From Viscum album (lineage: Eukaryota; Streptophyta; Magnoliopsida; Santalales; Viscaceae): a stretch of DNA of 64,000 nucleotides. Location of the stretch: positions 682,001 through 746,000 of the forward strand of contig CAUJRU010000139.1 of the NCBI GenBank assembly GCA_963277665.1. Direction: 5' to 3'. Shown piece by piece: positions 59,001-64,000 of the stretch. The first letter of the stretch is position 1; the number at the start of each line of letters is the position of its first letter. The position numbers and the translations under genes were made by a program. The notes beneath the pieces are model-generated. The model saw only the letters and a list, made by a program, of their open reading frames with translations. It did no database searches and was not told where the DNA came from.

Positions 59001-59148
59001 TAGATTTAGGGTAAAAGTCAGGCTAACAAAGTTAAACAAAAGCGCTGCATGGGAGGAAACCCGTGGTTTTCATGTTTCCAATCACTGTGAATCATCTTTT
59101 GTTTCCTTCTGCTTCATTTTGTTATTTTTTTATATAGACTGTTGACAT

Positions 59149-59443
59149 GTTCTTCTTTTATGAGTAAGGATGGGTATGAAAAGGGAGCACCGTATTTATC
59201 AATGTCACGTGGTGTGATCCCTGAGTAATACCTTACCCATAAAATATAAAGAAGACAATGTATCATCAGTTTATTTTATTTATGTTTTTGTAGGTTAAAA
59301 AAAATTAGACTCTTGACCTATTCTTCTTTTATGAGTATGGATGGGTATGAAAGGGGAGCACTGTATTCATCCATGTCACGCGGTGTGATCCTTGAGTAAT
59401 ACCTTACACAAAAATTTAAAAGAAGATAATGAATCATTAGTTT
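59149..59443 (+). repeat. Direct duplication of about 124 bp
   Basis: 59149-59272 and 59320-59443 share TCTTCTTTTATGAGTA, GGATGGGTATGAAA and GAGTAATACCTTAC, with a 47-bp spacer. Confidence 0.85.
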
Positions 59444-60159
59444 GATTTAAAAAAAACATGAAAACCCCTAAAAATGATGATACTTGGAATTAAATCTTTG
59501 TGTTGTTTGTTTTGTCTACTTTGTCCTTCTTTTTATGGTTCAGGAACTATTTTGGGTGATACATGTTCAATCAAGGAGGTTCCTACATCCCCCAAGGGAT
59601 CAAAGGAGTAATCTAGAGCATCATGAACTTCAACTTCAAAAACCAGGTGAATTTGTTCCATGTTTATCATTCTCAATTTCATCTTTTAACTCCTATCCTA
59701 CCCCTTCTAACTTTTCTTTTCTTTAAACACTGGGGACATTGTTATTCTAAGTTGGGGGAGATAAAAAATGATTTTTTTTATTTTTTGAATAAAAACATGC
59801 ATGAAAAGAAAAATTCCATTAACTATAAACATGATAACACACATTGCAAACTCTAAAATTGGATATCAAATAAATTTTTCATGACTTGATTCTGATTTTA
59901 ATGCAAGTTTAAGTTCATGACCATAGTTTTTGGAAAGTGCGTTTTTCCAATGTGATTTTTCAATGTTTACATTTTCATCCTCTTAATAAAAATGACACAA
60001 TGCACATCTACTGGACCGTGGTTGTAATTTTTTGTTCTTGGGTCCCTTTAATTATAGCATACGGTTCTGGGGTCACTTTTAGATTAATTTGAGTATCCAA
60101 AAAAAACAAAAAACAAAAAACAAAATTGACCACATAGAGAAATGTTTTGTCCAAATGCG

Positions 60160-60325
60160 TGGCATCCGAAACTTGGGGATCATGACTCTATAGTTGTCTT
60201 TCCTAGAGTTTGGCTTTATATCTCTATTGTAGAGCATGGAATTGAAAATATGTGGGGCCTCCGGCACTTGGGGATCATGACTCCATAGTTCTCTTTCCCT
60301 GAGTTAGTCTTTTCATATCTACTGT
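60160..60325 (+). repeat. Second direct duplication of about 75 bp
   Basis: 60160-60235 and 60252-60325 share CACTTGGGGATCATGACTCC and CATAGTT..TCTTTCC variants. Confidence 0.8.
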
Positions 60326-60685
60326 GGTAAAAAAATCATCAAAAAAATCAAAAAAATGGATACTCATGTTAAGGTTTAATGTGATTCCCACCTAGCGCTT
60401 CCATTTTTCCCCTTGAACAGAAAAATGGGCCCCATATCTTTTGTGATGTACAACACTTTATCATGCTTAATTGAAATTGGATGAAATGTGGCGATGAATT
60501 TGAACAAAGGAATGGTCTTGGGCTTGGGATATTCTTATGGACCTAGCTTGTTTTAAATGATTTTTATGGGTTCCATAAGTTTTTTGGTATGAGATATTTG
60601 GGTGAGAAATGTGTATTAAAATGTTTTTGGAAAAGGGGATTTGAATTTCATATTTGTAATATATTTTGCTCGGGACTAGAAAAAC

Positions 60686-60698
60686 TCAAGTTGGGGTG
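60686..60698 (+). promoter_or_regulatory. Polypurine tract of the Athila/Tat-type element
   Basis: CAAGTTGGGGTG lies directly before the 3' LTR start TGATTAG. Confidence 0.75.
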
Positions 60699-62453
60699 TG
60701 ATTAGTCACTGAAATTGGATAATATTCATTGTTAAGATCTAAATATTAATGAGTTTAAATGTTCATAAACATCAATTTTATTCCAATTCAGAAATTGAAC
60801 TTCATCTCCCATCATTGTGCAATTCATGCTTAAAGTGTCAATTTGGGCCCACTCGATAATTTGCTTGTGTAAATTACAATATTCATAATTTTAATTTGAT
60901 ATTTTGTTATATTATTCATCACATTATTTGGAACATTTTTTCTTTAAGGTATGATGGATTAATCACAAGTGAAGATGGATATTTTTGCACCTGAATGCAG
61001 AAACGTGCTGGAAAAAGCATAATGGGTCTAAGGCCCATCAAACAAATGTGGGGCCCACAAACCAATCCCAATGAAGCTAAAATTTATAAAGTATAAATAT
61101 AAAAATATGTAGATCATTTTATTCAACTGTGGCCGGAGCTAATTCTGATTTTTTCATGATGATAAAGGGATCTGATGTTGAGATTTAAATGGTGGACCCA
61201 ACATTAATGCACAGAAATCCATCCCACCATTTCGACCATAACATCCAAACGGCTGAGGAAAATTTCCTGAAATTTCTACAGATCCTATAAGACAGATGGA
61301 AGAAGATATTTCTCTTCTACAACCCCTCAGGATTTGGCAGTATTCAATTACAAATTCACATGTCAATATGGTAGATGAATCTGGACAGTTTTCTGGGTCA
61401 AATTCGAAACGTCAATTTCCTTTTGATTATTCACCCTCCTTTTGACTCTATTAATTGTTAGGGGGTGATTTAATTGTTGGGGTATAGACCTAAGGCTCCT
61501 AATATTCCTATATAAGGAGCTAGTGGTGAAGGGAATAGGGGTGGATATTTTTTCTTATCATCTTTTGTTGCTTGTTTCATTGTAAGGTTATGCTTCCAAA
61601 TTTCCTTTGTAATGTTTTCCATTTCCATGTATGTTTCATTTTTGTATCATTATGATCTTAATCAACTTCATTCTCTTCTATATTTTCCATTTAATTTATT
61701 AAAACATTATTATCACAAAGCACAGTGATATCTCTGTGTTTTTGTGAATTATTTCACACATAGGTGTGAATTTCATTCACACACACGGAGGAGTGCTCGT
61801 TATTTCAGTGGTTTTAATTTCGTCAATCCAATTCGTGTTCGCCATATTCCACCCACCATTGAGAGTATACCATAAATGTAGGGATAACCCGTTAATGGTT
61901 TGATATTAGGAGGATGCAAATGCTGGATTGAATGTTGTTTTATGAACGAATTGTTATTAATTGGATAATTAATTTAAGACATCTATTCTTCAGTTATTTC
62001 TACTCTTCATCTTTACTCTGTTTGAGAAAACTAAATTCAACTACTAAATGACCATATACCTCTGAGAGATCATGAATTTGGTTCTCTATGTGTATAGGGG
62101 ATTAGTAATTGTGTTTAGTAAGCACCAAACCAGGAAATGATGAATGTAGTGTTATTTTTGAAGAATGGATTCCTCAAGAATTAATAAAACCAAAATTGTC
62201 TAAAGAAGTAAAATTCATTCAATCCACCCTGAGCATAATCCTAAGATCCACCCATTTTTTATGAATTGAATTCACTTAGGTTTCTTAGTGTTCTTTAAAA
62301 CCATCAAAAATCAAAACCAAAGTTGGCTACTTCATAGCCCATCCTTCACCAAATCATAGCATCTCAAGGTTACTTCTTCGGTCCCTGTGGACTCGACCCC
62401 TACATGTACTACATCGACCGCTTTTACCAGTAGGGTAAATTTGGGTGCAACTA
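60699..62453 (+). repeat. 3' LTR of the Athila/Tat-type element
   Basis: It starts TGATTAGTCAC and ends GTGCAACTA; the final CA has become TA. Its length is within one base of the 5' LTR. Confidence 0.93.
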
Positions 62454-62458
62454 GGGAT
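62454..62458. repeat. Right target-site duplication of the Athila/Tat-type element
   Basis: GGGAT, identical to 51437-51441. Confidence 0.92.
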
Positions 62459-64000
62459 ACAAGAACCCAAGATGGTAACTTGAAAGTCTCTCAGATAGGG
62501 GATCACTCCCAAGATCCACTGGGGGATACTACAACCCGATCTGACATTCCACATATCACAACACTCAGATAGAGTATCGTCGCTCGTATAAAGGTGGGAT
62601 AAAAAATGCTGAGAACCCCATCTGGTATAACTCATGAAGTAGGGGATCGAACTGAAAATACCACAAACCCCACCAAAATCGCACGCTGATTAGGGGATCA
62701 TAAACCTGATGATTTTGCAACCCTACTATTACCGCCCACTACATAGGGGGTCATACTCTTGATGATGCGTAAAACCCTATGGGGTTGTCCTTCTAGATAG
62801 AGGATCGCATCCTGTGGATAAGCAGTCACAGTGATTCCAAGAACCCGATCTAGATAAGCGAATCTAGAGGATCATGTCCTAGACTCATTGGAGGGATGCC
62901 ACAACTCTATCTTAATTCATCCTATCGACGGGATCACAAAATTGTACTAGGGTTATAATGCCACACGAACCCTCATAGGAACAAACCAAAGGAGTTCACA
63001 CAACCATTGTCGGTAAAAACATTGCTAACCTAAGCAACCCATAGCAACGCCACATTGCACACCTTTTATGCCCAGAATGTGGGCACCATTGCGTTCTATG
63101 TGGAAAAACATACAGGATAGGCTATTTACTCGCCCAAAATGGAAAACCAGTGAAAAAGGTAATATTCACCATAGAAAGTCTGAGAGGGAACCACACCTCG
63201 ATTTTGGAACTCATCAATTAGATCAAACCATTTCAATCCCCTTGAAAAACTCATGAGATCGACTACTCGTTCGTCCAAAACAGACACCATCTGAAAAAAG
63301 TCACATTTCTTTTTAAACACCCAAACCCGACCTCGTGGGCCCGAACCCTAATCTAAGTCCCATCACCCGAAATATATCTTGAAAATCCAAATTACCATCA
63401 GGATCACAACATCACTAATGGTTCAACGATTAGATGCTCCATGCAGAAGTTATGGTGGGTCGAAGGTAAAATATAATAAAATATTATTATTATTTTCAAC
63501 ATTTTGTGGCCTTGGGCCACAATCCAAAATAATAAAATTCCCTAAAAATTATAAAAGGGTCCATCTCAATGAAAGTATCATGTCGCTATAAATAGCTCGC
63601 AAATCGGACTTCCAGTTTATGAGTTACAGGGGTTTAAAGAACCCCCAGGAAAAATCTGGCCGGACAACCGTTGGGTCGCTGGAAACCGCCGCTGCCGCCT
63701 TGCCAGACTGCCGCCCTGCCCTTACCGAAACTGCTGCGCCACCTTGCACCCAGCCGGGCTCCACCGCCCTCCACCATTCCATCATCGGATTCCGACATTA
63801 TCACCACCAAAATCCAACAACAGCAGTGGAAAACTTCTGCGGACCATCAGGAGCACCCCAGTGCTCCAAATTCAGATCCGAAACATTTTTCTGAAAGATC
63901 AAGACCCAAACTACACTACCTTTACAAAAATTTGAAGAAAAACAATGTATAAATGGGATCCAGGATTTTAAAAATCAAACTGTCTACCTTGTGGGAGAAA
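62459..64000 (-). repeat. 5' LTR of chromovirus 2, proximal piece, runs off window
   Basis: It picks up the LTR sequence interrupted at 51441 (ACAAGAACCCAAG, as at 44481) and follows the left copy through the GC-rich islet (63640-63860) to the window end, which matches about 47947. About 700 bases of LTR should follow outside the window. Confidence 0.9.

Larger units (their letters stand above)
59001..60698 (+). other. Post-pol non-coding region of the Athila/Tat-type element
   Basis: 1.7 kb without an env-like gene. It starts with GCGCTGCATGGGAGGAAACC at 59042, a block I recall as common after pol in Athila-type elements. It then has two duplicated blocks (59149/59320 and 60160/60252) and a purine-rich CTAAGTTGGGGGAGAT at 59747. 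Confidence 0.65.
51442..62453 (+). mobile_element. Athila/Tat-type Ty3/gypsy element, 11.0 kb, complete but dead
   Basis: Direct LTRs of 1754 and 1755 bp, a perfect GGGAT duplication, a tRNA-Asp-type primer site, and gag, protease, RT, RNase H and integrase in one reading frame from 53470 to 58602, broken by stops. There is no chromodomain. The catalytic box FMDDFSIFG and integrase wording ([38 protein letters not shown]) fit the Athila/Tat branch, more Athila-like. No env-like ORF is seen after pol. It is the best-preserved element in the window. Confidence 0.92.
43573..64000 (-). mobile_element. Chromovirus 2, gag-only, minus strand, runs off the window
   Basis: Two long LTRs flank only 1894 bp (48640-50533). 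That internal part holds a tRNA-Met primer site, gag and a polypurine tract, but no protease, RT, RNase H or integrase. The LTR is about 3.14 kb once the nested solo LTR is removed. LTR outline and gag are related to chromovirus 1. Both LTRs carry a younger insertion. The layout matches that described for terminal-repeat elements with gag only (TR-GAG), which would depend on another element's pol; a simple deletion is the alternative. Confidence 0.85.

Noticed and set aside
51442..62453. Endogenous pararetrovirus
   Set aside because: Direct LTRs, a target duplication, a tRNA-Asp primer site and an integrase make it a Ty3/gypsy element.
62354..62635. 93-codon minus-strand open frame
   Set aside because: It crosses the border between the Athila/Tat-type LTR and chromovirus 2 LTR, so it is an accident of insertion.
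63619..63952. Three overlapping plus-strand open frames of 63-93 codons at the window end
   Set aside because: They fall in the GC-rich islet of the chromovirus 2 LTR; the sister copy at 47580-47800 does not keep them.
1..64000. Host protein genes, tRNA or rRNA genes, organelle DNA
   Set aside because: Nothing outside retroelement coding motifs was recognised on either strand. TGGTATCAGAG-type hits are primer-binding sites, not tRNA genes.

Overview
The window looks like repeat-filled, heterochromatic DNA of a land plant, probably a flowering plant with a large genome. Everything recognisable belongs to plant retrotransposon lineages: Sirevirus-type Ty1/copia, a second copia lineage, Tekay-type chromovirus Ty3/gypsy, Athila/Tat-type gypsy and an L1-type LINE. 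Background DNA is AT-rich, and I found no host gene, rRNA, tRNA gene, CRISPR array or organelle insert. The species cannot be named from the sequence. Coding regions are broken by stops and frameshifts, so the elements are fossils.

Layout, left to right. (1) 1-11912: Sirevirus A, plus strand, with a partial 5' LTR, gag-pol, an env-like region and a 3' LTR. (2) 11913-17240: an L1-type LINE on the minus strand, cut on its 3' side by Sirevirus A. (3) 17241-31604: a decayed copia of another lineage (core 28853-30290), split by a full-length Sirevirus B (17770-28847). (4) 31605-41718: Tekay-like chromovirus 1, minus strand, with decayed gag-PR-RT-RH-INT-chromodomain. Its 5' LTR is 3.06 kb and its 3' LTR is truncated. 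(5) 41719-43572: LTR tail, primer-binding site and gag of Sirevirus C. (6) 43573 to beyond 64000: chromovirus 2, minus strand, which carries gag but no pol. Its left LTR holds a 1927-bp Athila/Tat-type solo LTR (44777-46703). Its right LTR holds an 11.0-kb Athila/Tat-type element (51442-62453).

The nest can be ordered in time. Chromovirus 2 sits in Sirevirus C, and each LTR of chromovirus 2 carries a younger insertion. Because the two LTRs began as copies of each other, each shows the uninterrupted site of the insertion in the other. This fixes the insertion borders to the base and gives perfect target duplications (ATCAT and GGGAT).

No new protein system was found. The best leads are the gag-only chromovirus, the two insertions landing in the same repeated TAGGGGAT-type motif, and a GC-rich minisatellite whose copy number differs between sister LTRs (15 versus 8 units). 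A 14-bp repeat whose core occurs both in the LTR and just after pol of Sirevirus A is also worth a look. Stop codons often sit where glutamine is expected, which suggests decay of methylated cytosines. All lineage calls come from motifs read by eye.
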